From NCBI GenBank assembly GCA_020846135.1, contig JADLEK010000060.1, positions 1 to 36,632 of the forward strand: 36,632 nt of DNA, in the 5' to 3' direction. Origin of the DNA: Gammaproteobacteria bacterium (GTDB taxonomy: Bacteria > Pseudomonadota > Gammaproteobacteria > Competibacterales > Competibacteraceae). The stretch's first letter is position 1. Every line of letters begins with the position of its first letter. Below are positions 18,590-26,282 of this stretch, piece by piece. The notes under the pieces were generated by a model, which saw only the letters and a list, made by a program, of their open reading frames with translations, made no database searches and was not told the DNA's origin. A program made the translations under genes and the position numbers.

Positions 18590-20368
18590 CTACTTGGAGG
18601 CTTCAATCAAATCGAGTTCGAGAGCGATACTGGGCGGCGTCGGTTCGCCCCGCAAGGATTTGATCGCCGTATCGACCGCCAATGCGCCCATCCGAGCCGG
18701 CTTCTGGGCGACCGTGGCCGCGATTTTGCCTTCGCGCAACGCCTGCAGGGCTTCGGGAATGGCGTCAAAGCCGACCAGCAGCGGGCGTGGATGCTGGGCG
18801 GGACTGGCCTGAAGCGCGTCCATAACCCCCAGGATCATGTTGTCGTTGTGGGCGAATACGGCGGCGAAAGTCTGGTTTTGAGCCAGCAATTGATCCATGG
18901 CGGCGCGGGCGTCAGCACGACTGAAATTGGCGACTTCGTGCGTCGTGACCCGCAGGTTCTTATGGCCGGCGAGCGCGTCATTGAAGCCTTTACCGCGTTC
19001 GTAACTAGCCGAAACGCCGGGAATCCCCTCAAATTCGGCGATCGCGCCGCCGCTCTCGAGCTTGCGGGCCAGATACTCCCCGGCCAGCCGCCCGCCGGCG
19101 ACGTTATCGGAGGCAATATGCGAAACCACCTGCACGCCGTCCGCCTTGCGATCCACCGTGATGACCGGAATCCGGGCGCGGTCGGCGAGTTCAATGCCGG
19201 GCCGCACTGCTTGGGAATTGGTGGGATTGACGATGATGAAATCTACCTTCTTGTCCGCGAAGTTTTGGATGGTCAGCAGTTGTTGGGAATCGTCGTTGTT
19301 GGCGTCGGCGTAGGACAAGTCCACCCCATGGGCTTCGGCTTGGGTCTGGGCGCCCTTGAGCATGGCGGCGAAGAATGGATTGTCTAGGTCGGAAAGGGTC
19401 AGGGCGATCCGCTTGCCGAAGCTCTCATGCGTGATCAGATCGAGCAGCGTTTCCTGATAAGCCGGGATTTTTTTGCCGCGCATCGCCTGCGCCGCCAGCG
19501 CCACGCCATAGCGCCCCATCATTTCCGGGTGTTGCTCAACCGTGGCGTGAATCCGGCCATTGCGGAGTTCATTGCGAATCGCTTCGATGTTGTCATAGCC
19601 GCCGACCCGCACCTTGCCGGTCAGATTGCGCAAATCCAGCGCATGCAGCACCCCCAGGGCCATTTGATCGTTGGCGCAGAACACCGCGTCCACCGGGCCA
19701 TGTTTTTCCAGCAGGTTCGACATCACGGCGAAGGCGTCTTCGGTCTGCCAGTTGGCGCTGACCGAATCAACGATCTCAATACCGCCGCCGGCAGTTACGG
19801 CCTGAATGAATCCCGATTTACGCAGGTCGCCGTTCTGGGCGCCGGGAATGCCCTCGATGACGATCAGGCGACCCTTGCCCTGCAACTGGCGGCGGAGATA
19901 AGCGCCAACCAGCGCCGCGCCCTTGGCGTTGTCAGAGCCGACAAACGGAATCGCCAGGCCATGTTGCGCCTGGACGGTTTTGTCCAGTGGATTGTCGAGA
20001 TTGATCACGACCATTCCCTGATCAACCGCTTTCTTCAGAATCGGGGCCAGCTTGCGCGAATCGGCCGGGGCGATCACGATCGCGCCATAACTGCGCGAAA
20101 TTAGGTTGTTGAGAATGCCGGCCTGATGGTCCAGATCGGTTTCCAGTTCGGTGCCAAACACTTCCAGCGTCAAGTTATTTTCGCGAGCGTAATCCTTGGC
20201 CCCCGCTTCCATCTTGAAAAAGAACGGGTTGGAAAGCGCCTTCATCACCAGGGCGATCTTTTCCTTGTTGGGCGTGTCCTTGTTGGGCGTGTCCGACTGG
20301 GCCAGAGTGATGAGTGGCGTCCAGGCGATCAGCCAGAAAAAAAGCAGCGATAACCGGGGGTTCAACAT
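18590..20368 (-). CDS. Secreted tandem periplasmic binding protein (two RbsB-like domains)
   Basis: A 592-residue protein with a clear signal peptide ([24 protein letters not shown]), a short [10 protein letters not shown] linker, and two complete sugar-type binding domains: the first about 37-310 ([17 protein letters not shown] ... [17 protein letters not shown]) and the second about 320-592 ([17 protein letters not shown] ... [17 protein letters not shown]). Each has the NPFF start, the [16 protein letters not shown] hinge-region strand and the AND/HND ligand-pocket string. These domains normally occur singly. No ABC permease or ATPase adjoins; a hybrid kinase gene does. A sensory role like TorT or LuxP is inferred. 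ATG 20368 has AGAGG at a good distance; ATG 20377 does not. Confidence 0.9.
   Translation of the reverse strand: MLNPRLSLLFFWLIAWTPLITLAQSDTPNKDTPNKEKIALVMKALSNPFFFKMEAGAKDYARENNLTLEVFGTELETDLDHQAGILNNLISRSYGAIVIAPADSRKLAPILKKAVDQGMVVINLDNPLDKTVQAQHGLAIPFVGSDNAKGAALVGAYLRRQLQGKGRLIVIEGIPGAQNGDLRKSGFIQAVTAGGGIEIVDSVSANWQTEDAFAVMSNLLEKHGPVDAVFCANDQMALGVLHALDLRNLTGKVRVGGYDNIEAIRNELRNGRIHATVEQHPEMMGRYGVALAAQAMRGKKIPAYQETLLDLITHESFGKRIALTLSDLDNPFFAAMLKGAQTQAEAHGVDLSYADANNDDSQQLLTIQNFADKKVDFIIVNPTNSQAVRPGIELADRARIPVITVDRKADGVQVVSHIASDNVAGGRLAGEYLARKLESGGAIAEFEGIPGVSASYERGKGFNDALAGHKNLRVTTHEVANFSRADARAAMDQLLAQNQTFAAVFAHNDNMILGVMDALQASPAQHPRPLLVGFDAIPEALQALREGKIAATVAQKPARMGALAVDTAIKSLRGEPTPPSIALELDLIEASK
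20263..20292. repeat. 15-bp in-frame tandem repeat in binding-protein linker
   Basis: The unit CCTTGTTGGGCGTGT is present twice (20263-20277 and 20278-20292). On the coding strand this gives DTPNK twice, just after the signal peptide. In-frame slippage here would alter linker length without breaking the gene. Confidence 0.75.
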
Positions 20369-20377
20369 GAGGCGCAT

Positions 20378-20922
20378 CCTCTTCAGGGAATTGGGGCGGA
20401 ATGGCGGCGTAAGTCGCTGGTCGCGATGGGCCAGGCAAAAACCATAGGCAAATTCTATCCTTTCAAATTCTATACTTCATGGTATCGAAAACCGCCGGAA
20501 TTTAATTCCTTGCTGGGCTGGCGCGAGGTGGAACTGGCCGGGCGCGAGGTGGCGGCATTGCTCGATCCGGACGCTGGGTCCAGCCATGACTTTGCAAAGC
20601 GTCTCCCGTTGATCCCGATAACCCCGATCTGAGCCACGTCCATAGTATTCATCTACCGTCAATATTCGCACCCTGATGGCTGATTTTCAGGGCGCTGACA
20701 TGATGCTGCGCTATAGCAGTTTCGTCCCCCGGCGGTATAACCCGTGTAAATCGCTAAACGACCGCTTATGAATCGCCGTATCGCTAATCCACTCCGCCAG
20801 CACCTGGAGTTGTGGGTCATCGGATGAGTGAGATGGTTAGCGTGTTATCCTGGCAACCACACAGTACTTTCAGCGTCTTCCCGATTTTCCGTAGTTGAAC
20901 GGGTTGGCTTAAAACCGGATTA
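20378..20922. other. 545-base stretch without a recognisable gene
   Basis: Short frames exist on both strands (for example 20426-20632 plus and 20470-20652 minus) but none has a family resemblance, a good ribosome site or sensible composition. The GC content falls towards mraZ. It may be decayed sequence brought in with mraZ; I see no inverted repeats, tRNA or transposase remains that would prove it. Confidence 0.5.
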
Positions 20923-20966
20923 ATGACCCACTTTCCCAGTGAAAATGGCCCACTTTCTCGGCGAAT
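20923..20966. promoter_or_regulatory. 22-bp near-direct repeat over the mraZ start; possible MraZ operator
   Basis: ATGACCCACTTTCCCAGTGA (from 20923) and ATGGCCCACTTTCTCGGCGA (from 20945) are adjacent near-copies with a 22-bp period. Each carries AAAGTGGG on the minus strand (20927-20934 and 20949-20956). MraZ proteins bind direct repeats with a TGGG or AAAGTGG core near their own promoters, so this may be an autoregulatory site; spacing here differs from the E. coli boxes. It could equally be a partial duplication of the gene start. Confidence 0.35.
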
Positions 20967-21466
20967 TTGAATGTCGGCTCGATGCCAAGGCGCGCATCGC
21001 CTTGCCGGCTGCGTTGAGAAAACAACTCTCTCCCGAAGTCGAAGACCGCTTTGTGGTCAATCGCGGCTTTGAACAGCATCTGACGTTGTACCCGTTCCCC
21101 GAATGGCGGCGGATCAGCGCCGAACTGAACCGGCTGAATCTGTACGTCAAGAAAAACCGGGATTTTGTCCGCTATTTCCACCGGGGTGCGACTGAACTGG
21201 AGCTGGACGCCAGCGGTCGATTGCTATTGCCCCGACGGCTGCTCGACTACGCCGGCATTCAGGACAGCATCATCCTGCTGGCCTACGCCCATCGCATTGA
21301 GTGCTGGGACGCGACGCTGTATGACCACCTGCTGTCCAGCGAACCGGCGGATTTTGCCCGCTTGGCCGAGGAAATTATGGGTGATTCCGAACCCCCGGAA
21401 ATGGATGACGAACGGTTTCCCGGGTTCCGCGATTTTCCGCCCGTTCCACCTAGTGCGCGGCATTGA
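20945..21466 (+). CDS. mraZ: MraZ-family transcriptional regulator, outside a dcw cluster
   Basis: A 173-residue protein with two AbrB-like MraZ repeats: LGEFECRLDAKARIALPAALRKQL (residues 5-28) and TELELDASGRLLLPRRLLDYAGI (about 80-102), each with the DxKxR/DxxGR DNA-contact signature. MraZ is normally the first gene of the division and cell-wall cluster and represses it; here it is followed by frdA and no division gene is in sight. The wording NRGFEQHLTLYP and LNLYVKKNRDFVRYFHRGAT recalls MraZ of Bacteroidota rather than the E. coli form, from memory, which suggests transfer. ATG 20945 gives the family N-terminus; GTG 20939 is the longer option. No clear ribosome site is present. Confidence 0.85.
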   Translation: MAHFLGEFECRLDAKARIALPAALRKQLSPEVEDRFVVNRGFEQHLTLYPFPEWRRISAELNRLNLYVKKNRDFVRYFHRGATELELDASGRLLLPRRLLDYAGIQDSIILLAYAHRIECWDATLYDHLLSSEPADFARLAEEIMGDSEPPEMDDERFPGFRDFPPVPPSARH

Positions 21467-21643
21467 TCCCGGTCTGACTCTGCGCAAAATCGTCGCTACC
21501 GGCTGAGCCTATCCCGGTTAAACGGATGGCCAGTGGTCCATAACCGACTAACCAGCGGGGTACATTTCAGTGATCAATCCGATATGATTACCCTTGCAAG
21601 ACTTGAATAAATCCAATAGGCGTCAAGCCGAGGAGCAGGAAGA

Positions 21644-23404
21644 GTGGAGATCGTCAAGACCGATATCGCAATCATCGGTGCGGGGGGCGCGGGGCTAAGA
21701 GCCGCTATCGCCTTGGCTGAAGCTGATCCGAAACTTCGCATCGCACTGATTTCAAAAGTTTATCCCATGCGCAGCCATACCTGCGCGGCAGAAGGCGGCG
21801 CCGCCGGCGTCATCAAGTCCGATGACAGCATGGCCCTGCATTTTGGCGACACGGTGGGCGGCGGCGACTGGCTGTCCGATCAGGATGCGGTCGAGTATTT
21901 CATCCAGGAAGCGCCCAAGGAACTGACCCAACTGGAGCATTGGGGCTGTCCGTGGAGTCGCGAACCCGATGGCTCAGTCGCGGTGCGGCCCTTTGGCGGG
22001 ATGAAAATCAAGCGCACCTGGTTCGCCGCCGACAAATCCGGCTTCCACATTCTGCATACCCTGTTTCAGACCTCGCTCAAGTATCCGAGCATCCAGCGTT
22101 TTGATGAGTATTACGCCACCGATCTGCTGGTCGAGGACGGGCGCTGCCAGGGTCTCACCGCGCTGGAAATCCGCAGCGGCCAGATGAAGCAGTTCCAGGC
22201 CAAGGCGGTGATCATCGCGGCGGGCGGCGGCGGTAAGATGTTCCCGTTCACCACCAACGGCAATATCAAGACCGGTGACGGCATGGCGCTGGCCTATCGG
22301 GCCGGAACGCCGCTCAAGGACATGGAGTTCGTCCAGTACCATCCGACCGGCCTGCCCAACAACGGCATTTTGCTGACCGAAGGTTGCCGTGGCGAAGGCG
22401 GGGTGCTGTTCAACAAGGACGGTCGCCGCTATTTGCAGGATTACGGGATGGGGCCGGAAACCCCGATTGGCCAGCCGGTGCTGAAAACCATGGAACTCGG
22501 TCCTCGCGACCGCCTTAGTCAGGCATTCTGGGGCGAGCAGAAGAAAGGCAACACCGTCTCGACCCCGTGGGGCGACTGCGTGTTGCTGGATATGCGCCAT
22601 CTGGGCGAAAAAAAGATCGACGAGCGGCTGCCGCTGGTGCGCGATCTCTGCATCAGCTACCTCGGCAAGGACCCGGTCAAGGAGCCGATCCCGATCCGTC
22701 CGGTCGTCCACTATATGATGGGCGGCATTCACACCGATACCAGGGCCGCGACCCGGTTGCCGGGGTTGTTCGCCGCCGGCGAATGCGCTTGCGTCAGTAT
22801 CAACGGCGCCAACCGGCTCGGTTCCAACTCGCTGACGGAATTGCTGGTATTTGGCAAGCGGGCGGCGTTGAGCGCCATTGAGCATATCCAGTCCGGGTTG
22901 CCGGACGGCAAGGGTGCGGCGCTGGCGGCTCAGGCCCAGGCTTCGGAAGCGCGAATCAGCGCGCTGATGAATAAGAGCAACGGGACCGAAACCATCGCCG
23001 GGTTGCGGAAAGAGATGATGGACACCATGGAAACCAATGTCGGCATTTACCGCACCGGTTCGGAACTGGCGACGGCTTGCGACAAGATTTCCGAACTGCG
23101 TCAGCGTTACGCCAACATCGCCCTGCATGACAAGACCCACGTTTACAACACTGACCTGATGCAGGCGCTGGAACTGGGATCGATGCTCGATTGCGCCGAA
23201 GCGGTCACGGTCGGGGCGCGGGATCGCAAGGAATCGCGGGGCGCGCACCAGCGGCTCGACTTTACTGAACGGGATGACGTGAATCTGCTCAAGCACACGC
23301 TGACTCACTACCATCCGACCGATCCGCCCCGCGTCGAATATCTCGATGTGGTGATTACCCAATCGCAACCTGGGGTCCGCGATTACTCAGGAGCCAAGAA
23401 ATGA
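21644..23404 (+). CDS. frdA: Fumarate reductase flavoprotein subunit
   Basis: Catalytic subunit of quinol:fumarate reductase at the inner face of the membrane. The 586-residue protein follows E. coli FrdA almost block by block: FAD site [14 protein letters not shown], covalent-FAD histidine in [75 protein letters not shown] and [17 protein letters not shown], with the dicarboxylate-binding His and Arg in these strings. It is closer to FrdA than to aerobic SdhA, and the two small anchors downstream are FrdC/FrdD types. Start is GTG with a purine-rich AGGAGCAGGAAGA upstream. Its stop overlaps frdB by ATGA. Reverse (succinate-oxidising) activity is possible. Confidence 0.94.
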   Translation: MEIVKTDIAIIGAGGAGLRAAIALAEADPKLRIALISKVYPMRSHTCAAEGGAAGVIKSDDSMALHFGDTVGGGDWLSDQDAVEYFIQEAPKELTQLEHWGCPWSREPDGSVAVRPFGGMKIKRTWFAADKSGFHILHTLFQTSLKYPSIQRFDEYYATDLLVEDGRCQGLTALEIRSGQMKQFQAKAVIIAAGGGGKMFPFTTNGNIKTGDGMALAYRAGTPLKDMEFVQYHPTGLPNNGILLTEGCRGEGGVLFNKDGRRYLQDYGMGPETPIGQPVLKTMELGPRDRLSQAFWGEQKKGNTVSTPWGDCVLLDMRHLGEKKIDERLPLVRDLCISYLGKDPVKEPIPIRPVVHYMMGGIHTDTRAATRLPGLFAAGECACVSINGANRLGSNSLTELLVFGKRAALSAIEHIQSGLPDGKGAALAAQAQASEARISALMNKSNGTETIAGLRKEMMDTMETNVGIYRTGSELATACDKISELRQRYANIALHDKTHVYNTDLMQALELGSMLDCAEAVTVGARDRKESRGAHQRLDFTERDDVNLLKHTLTHYHPTDPPRVEYLDVVITQSQPGVRDYSGAKK

Positions 23405-24144
23405 GCGAACGCCAAATCCAACTGGAGGTCCTCCGCTACAACCCGGAGACCGACAGCGAACCCCGGTATCAGACGTATTCCGTGCCGTGCATGAACGAGT
23501 GGGTGGTGCTGGACGCCCTGAACTACGTCAAGGAACATCTCGATCCCACCCTGAGTTATCGCTGGTCCTGCCACATGGCGGTCTGCGGCAGTTGCGGGAT
23601 GATGATCAATGGCGAACCGAAGCTGGCGTGCAAGGCGTTCATCCATGAATACACCGATCAGATTCGGGTCGATCCGATGGCTAATTTTCCCATCGAGCGC
23701 GATCTGGTCACCTCGGTTGAAGACTTCATCGCCAAGCTGGCCAGCGTCAAGCCATACCTGATCCCCAAGGAAGACAAGCCGATCAGCGCCGGCGAGTTCA
23801 AGCAGACGCCGGCGGAGCTGAAGAAATTCAAGCAGTACACCCTCTGCATCAACTGCATGTTGTGCTACGCCGCCTGTCCGCAGTATGGCCTGGTGCCAGA
23901 ATTCCTCGGCCCGGCGGCGATTTCGATGGCGCATCGCTACAACCAGGATTCCCGCGATGGCGGGCGGGATCAGCGTCAGGAAGTGATCGCCACCGATACC
24001 GGGGTGTGGGAATGCTCGTTTGTCGGGGCCTGCTCCGAAGTGTGTCCCAAGCACGTTGACCCGGCGGGCGCGTTGCAGCAGGTCAAGGTCGCCAGCACCA
24101 TCGACTGGTACAAAGAGCACTTGATGCCGTGGATGAAAAAATGA
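23401..24144 (+). CDS. frdB: Fumarate reductase iron-sulfur subunit
   Basis: Carries electrons from the quinol site to FrdA. The 247-residue protein has the plant-type [2Fe-2S] ligands in [18 protein letters not shown] plus a fourth cysteine in KLACKAF, the [4Fe-4S] set [12 protein letters not shown], and the C-terminal [17 protein letters not shown] that supplies the [3Fe-4S] cluster and the last [4Fe-4S] ligand. Overlaps frdA by four bases and frdC by four bases, so the operon is translationally coupled. Confidence 0.95.
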   Translation: MSERQIQLEVLRYNPETDSEPRYQTYSVPCMNEWVVLDALNYVKEHLDPTLSYRWSCHMAVCGSCGMMINGEPKLACKAFIHEYTDQIRVDPMANFPIERDLVTSVEDFIAKLASVKPYLIPKEDKPISAGEFKQTPAELKKFKQYTLCINCMLCYAACPQYGLVPEFLGPAAISMAHRYNQDSRDGGRDQRQEVIATDTGVWECSFVGACSEVCPKHVDPAGALQQVKVASTIDWYKEHLMPWMKK

Positions 24145-24524
24145 ACAAACCCTACGTTCGCCCCTTGTCCAAGACTTCCTGGTTTCTGACCCAGACTCGC
24201 TATAAGCGGTATATGGCGCGGGAAGTCACCTGCCTGTTTATCTTCGCCTACACTTTCCTGCTGGTTTGGGGACTCAAGCGGCTTTCCGAAGGACCGGATG
24301 CCTTCAACGCCTTTGTGCAGGCGCTGGGCAGCCCTCTGGGCGTGTTGTTCAACCTGGTGGTGCTGATCGCAGCGGTCTATCACAGCACCTCGTGGTTTAA
24401 CGTCACCCCGCAGGCGATGCCGATCCAGCGTGGCGAAGAGTTCGTGCCGGGCAAGATTATTGTCGGCGCCCACTATGCGCTCTGGGCGGTAGCCTCACTG
24501 ATCGTGCTGGTTCTGGGAGTTTGA
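24141..24524 (+). CDS. frdC: Fumarate reductase membrane anchor subunit C
   Basis: A 127-residue membrane anchor with three hydrophobic helices. It opens KPYVRPLSKTSWF and continues YKRYMAREVTCLFIFAYTF, then YHSTSWFNVTPQAMP and LWAVASLIVLVLG, the same order of blocks as E. coli FrdC (KPYVRPM..., HTKTWFELAPKA, SLWAVTV). With FrdD it holds the quinol site. I use ATG 24141, which overlaps the frdB stop by ATGA; a GTG at 24129 would add four residues. Confidence 0.92.
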   Translation: MNKPYVRPLSKTSWFLTQTRYKRYMAREVTCLFIFAYTFLLVWGLKRLSEGPDAFNAFVQALGSPLGVLFNLVVLIAAVYHSTSWFNVTPQAMPIQRGEEFVPGKIIVGAHYALWAVASLIVLVLGV

Positions 24525-24527
24525 ATC

Positions 24528-24869
24528 ATGGCTAAATCCAACAAACCCATCTTCTGGGGCCTGTTCGCCGCTGGCGGCACGGTCACCGCGTTTGTGACCC
24601 CGGCGCTGGCGCTGGTGACGCTGTTCGCCGCGATGCGCTACTCGCCGGACATGTTTACCTATGAGGTCATTCATGCCTTCGCAGCCAACTGGCTGGGCAA
24701 GCTGGTGATTTTCGGCATCATTTTCCTGTCGCTGTGGCACGCCGCGCACCGGACCCGGGTCACGGTGCATGACTTCGGAGTGCGCGCCGACGGTCTGGTC
24801 GCCATTGTGGTCTATGCGTTGGCCGGCATCGGGACGTTGCTGACGCTGGTCTATCTGTTGCACATCTGA
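24528..24869 (+). CDS. frdD: Fumarate reductase membrane anchor subunit D
   Basis: A 113-residue anchor with three hydrophobic helices. The N-terminus KPIFWGLFAAGGTVTAF matches the EPVFWGLFGAGG block of E. coli FrdD, and SLWHAAHRTRVTVHDFG corresponds to its LHRMHHAMHD segment. No heme-ligand histidine pattern of SdhCD type is evident. Starts 3 bases after frdC; followed by a strong terminator, which closes the operon before rquA. Confidence 0.92.
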   Translation: MAKSNKPIFWGLFAAGGTVTAFVTPALALVTLFAAMRYSPDMFTYEVIHAFAANWLGKLVIFGIIFLSLWHAAHRTRVTVHDFGVRADGLVAIVVYALAGIGTLLTLVYLLHI

Positions 24870-24909
24870 TCGTATAAACCGGGATTGTCCGGTTGATTTC
24901 GTACCCCAA

Positions 24910-24943
24910 CCCCTCTCCTTCATCGGGAGAGGGGCATTTTTTG
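24910..24943 (+). terminator. Rho-independent terminator of the frd operon
   Basis: CCCCTCTCC (24910-24918) pairs perfectly with GGAGAGGGG (24926-24934) and is followed by CATTTTTTG. It lies 41 bases after the frdD stop and 23 bases before rquA, so rquA either depends on read-through or has its own promoter. Confidence 0.85.
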
Positions 24944-24965
24944 ATCCGTACTGAAGGAAATTTTC

Positions 24966-25784
24966 ATGAGTTCGCAATCCGCTCCATACGCCGCTACCTT
25001 GCCCCGCTCCTCGTCACTGGATCAGGTCGCTGGACTGGAGCCGGCGATGGCTGGTGTTGAAAACGCTGCTGTTTTTGAGGAAACCCGCCGGATGGTTGAC
25101 GGTTCAGCGCATGTGCCACTGCTGCCGGCCTATTTGCAGGAAACCTACTGGTGGGCCTATTTGCATCCCAATGCAGTGTGGTTTTTCGAGCGGCAATGGC
25201 TGGTCAACCTGATTCTGTGGGGCAACTTTGCGGAATTGCGCGATGCTGCGCTGGCGGAAATGGGCGAGTCGATTGACGGGACCATTTTGCAGGTCGCTTG
25301 CGTATACGGGAACTTCACCGAGCGGCTGGTGCAGCGGTTGACCCCGACCGGGCGACTGGATGTGGTCGATGTGGCGCCGGTGCAGTTGGAGAATCTGAAA
25401 GCCAAGCTCAATGGCGCGCCCCGGATTGGCGTTCATCATCAGGATTCGACCGATCTGCGTTTTGCCGACGCCAGTTATGACTGCGTGGTGGTGTTTTTCC
25501 TGCTGCACGAACAACCGGAAGCGGCGCGGATTCAGACCATCGCCCAAGCGTTGCGGGTGGTCAAGCCCGGCGGCAAGGTGATCTTCGTGGATTACCATCG
25601 CCCCGATGGGGTTAACCCGTTCCGCTATGTGATGATCCCGATTCTCAAGTCGCTGGAGCCGTTTGCGATGGATCTGTGGAACAAGGACATTGCCGACTGG
25701 CTGCCGGCTTCGGTATCTCCAGTCAGCATCGACAAGCAGACCTTCTTTGGCGGGTTGTATCAGAAGGTTGTAATTACCCGGTGA
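24966..25784 (+). CDS. rquA: Rhodoquinone biosynthesis methyltransferase-like protein RquA
   Basis: A 272-residue class I SAM-enzyme fold. The block YLQETYWWAYLHPNAVWFFE RQ-WLVNLILWGN (residues 56-86) is the hallmark of RquA, the enzyme needed for converting ubiquinone to rhodoquinone. The SAM motif reads QVACVYGNF (109-117) in place of the usual GxGxG, as I remember for RquA; next come LDVVDVAPVQLENL, FADASYDCVVVFFLLHEQPE and VVKPGGKVIFVDYHRP. The first 45 residues look like an extension. It follows frdABCD directly, which fits: rhodoquinone is the low-potential donor for fumarate reduction. RBS AAGGA precedes ATG 24966. Its 3' end overlaps the converging gene by 11 bases. A plain methyltransferase is the alternative. 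Confidence 0.9.
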   Translation: MSSQSAPYAATLPRSSSLDQVAGLEPAMAGVENAAVFEETRRMVDGSAHVPLLPAYLQETYWWAYLHPNAVWFFERQWLVNLILWGNFAELRDAALAEMGESIDGTILQVACVYGNFTERLVQRLTPTGRLDVVDVAPVQLENLKAKLNGAPRIGVHHQDSTDLRFADASYDCVVVFFLLHEQPEAARIQTIAQALRVVKPGGKVIFVDYHRPDGVNPFRYVMIPILKSLEPFAMDLWNKDIADWLPASVSPVSIDKQTFFGGLYQKVVITR

Positions 25785-26226
25785 GGCGGGCGGGCGTCAG
25801 ATTGCGCGCCCGCTGTACGAAGGCATTGACCATGGTCAGCGCCATTTGTCGGACCAGCACCTCGCCGATCGGCTTGAACCAGATCGAGCGCACTTCGCAA
25901 TCCAGGGCGAAATCGATTCGGCACTGAGTTTCAGGGGTGGGCGTAAAGGTCCAGCGGATGTCGAAGCGGCGGAAAATCCGATCTGCCGAAGTCACGGTAA
26001 TGGCGCGCGGCGGATCGAGTTCGGTGCGAGTGCGAAACCGCCGCTCCAGCAGACCTAGCGCCAAAACCTGTTCGGTTTCATAGCCGCTGGCGTGGCGGCG
26101 AATGATTCGCGCCTCCCGCATCAAGGGGATGAACTCCGGGTAGCGCTCCACGTCCGCCACCAGATCAAACAACCGCTCGGCGGCAATGGCGACCACGCGG
26201 GTTTCGCGATGGGATGTCTGGGTCAT
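25774..26226 (-). CDS. COQ10/RatA-type START-domain protein
   Basis: A 150-residue SRPBCC/START-fold protein of the polyketide cyclase/COQ10 group: FDLVADVERYPEFIPLMREARI at the start, FRTRTELDPPRAITVTS, and the long C-terminal helix LVRQMALTMVNAFVQRAR. Mitochondrial Coq10 and bacterial relatives bind ubiquinone; the E. coli relative is RatA/PasT. Lying tail-to-tail with rquA (11-base overlap of the two 3' ends), a role in handling ubiquinone or rhodoquinone is attractive but unproved. Start taken at 26226 (MTQTSHRETRVV), which has GGGAG upstream; the frame runs to 26268. Confidence 0.85.
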   Translation of the reverse strand: MTQTSHRETRVVAIAAERLFDLVADVERYPEFIPLMREARIIRRHASGYETEQVLALGLLERRFRTRTELDPPRAITVTSADRIFRRFDIRWTFTPTPETQCRIDFALDCEVRSIWFKPIGEVLVRQMALTMVNAFVQRARNLTPARLTG

Positions 26227-26282
26227 GCGCCGCTCCCGCTGTGTGGGAAAATCCCCATTTAAACTCAAGTATAGGTAGCGCC

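Noticed and set aside
20923..20966. IS21-like terminal repeats, suggested by repeated TGACCCACTTT-type strings
   Set aside because: The second copy is the coding start of mraZ, only two copies exist, and no transposase remnant is visible nearby.
21974..23368. 464-codon open frame antisense to frdA
   Set aside because: Shadow of the fumarate reductase gene; composition is His/Arg/Gln-rich and without motifs.
21644..24869. Succinate dehydrogenase (sdhABCD) as name for the four-gene operon
   Set aside because: FrdA-type block order, and small anchors with KPYVRP and FWGLFAAGG starts as in E. coli FrdC and FrdD, favour fumarate reductase; operation in the oxidative direction is not excluded.
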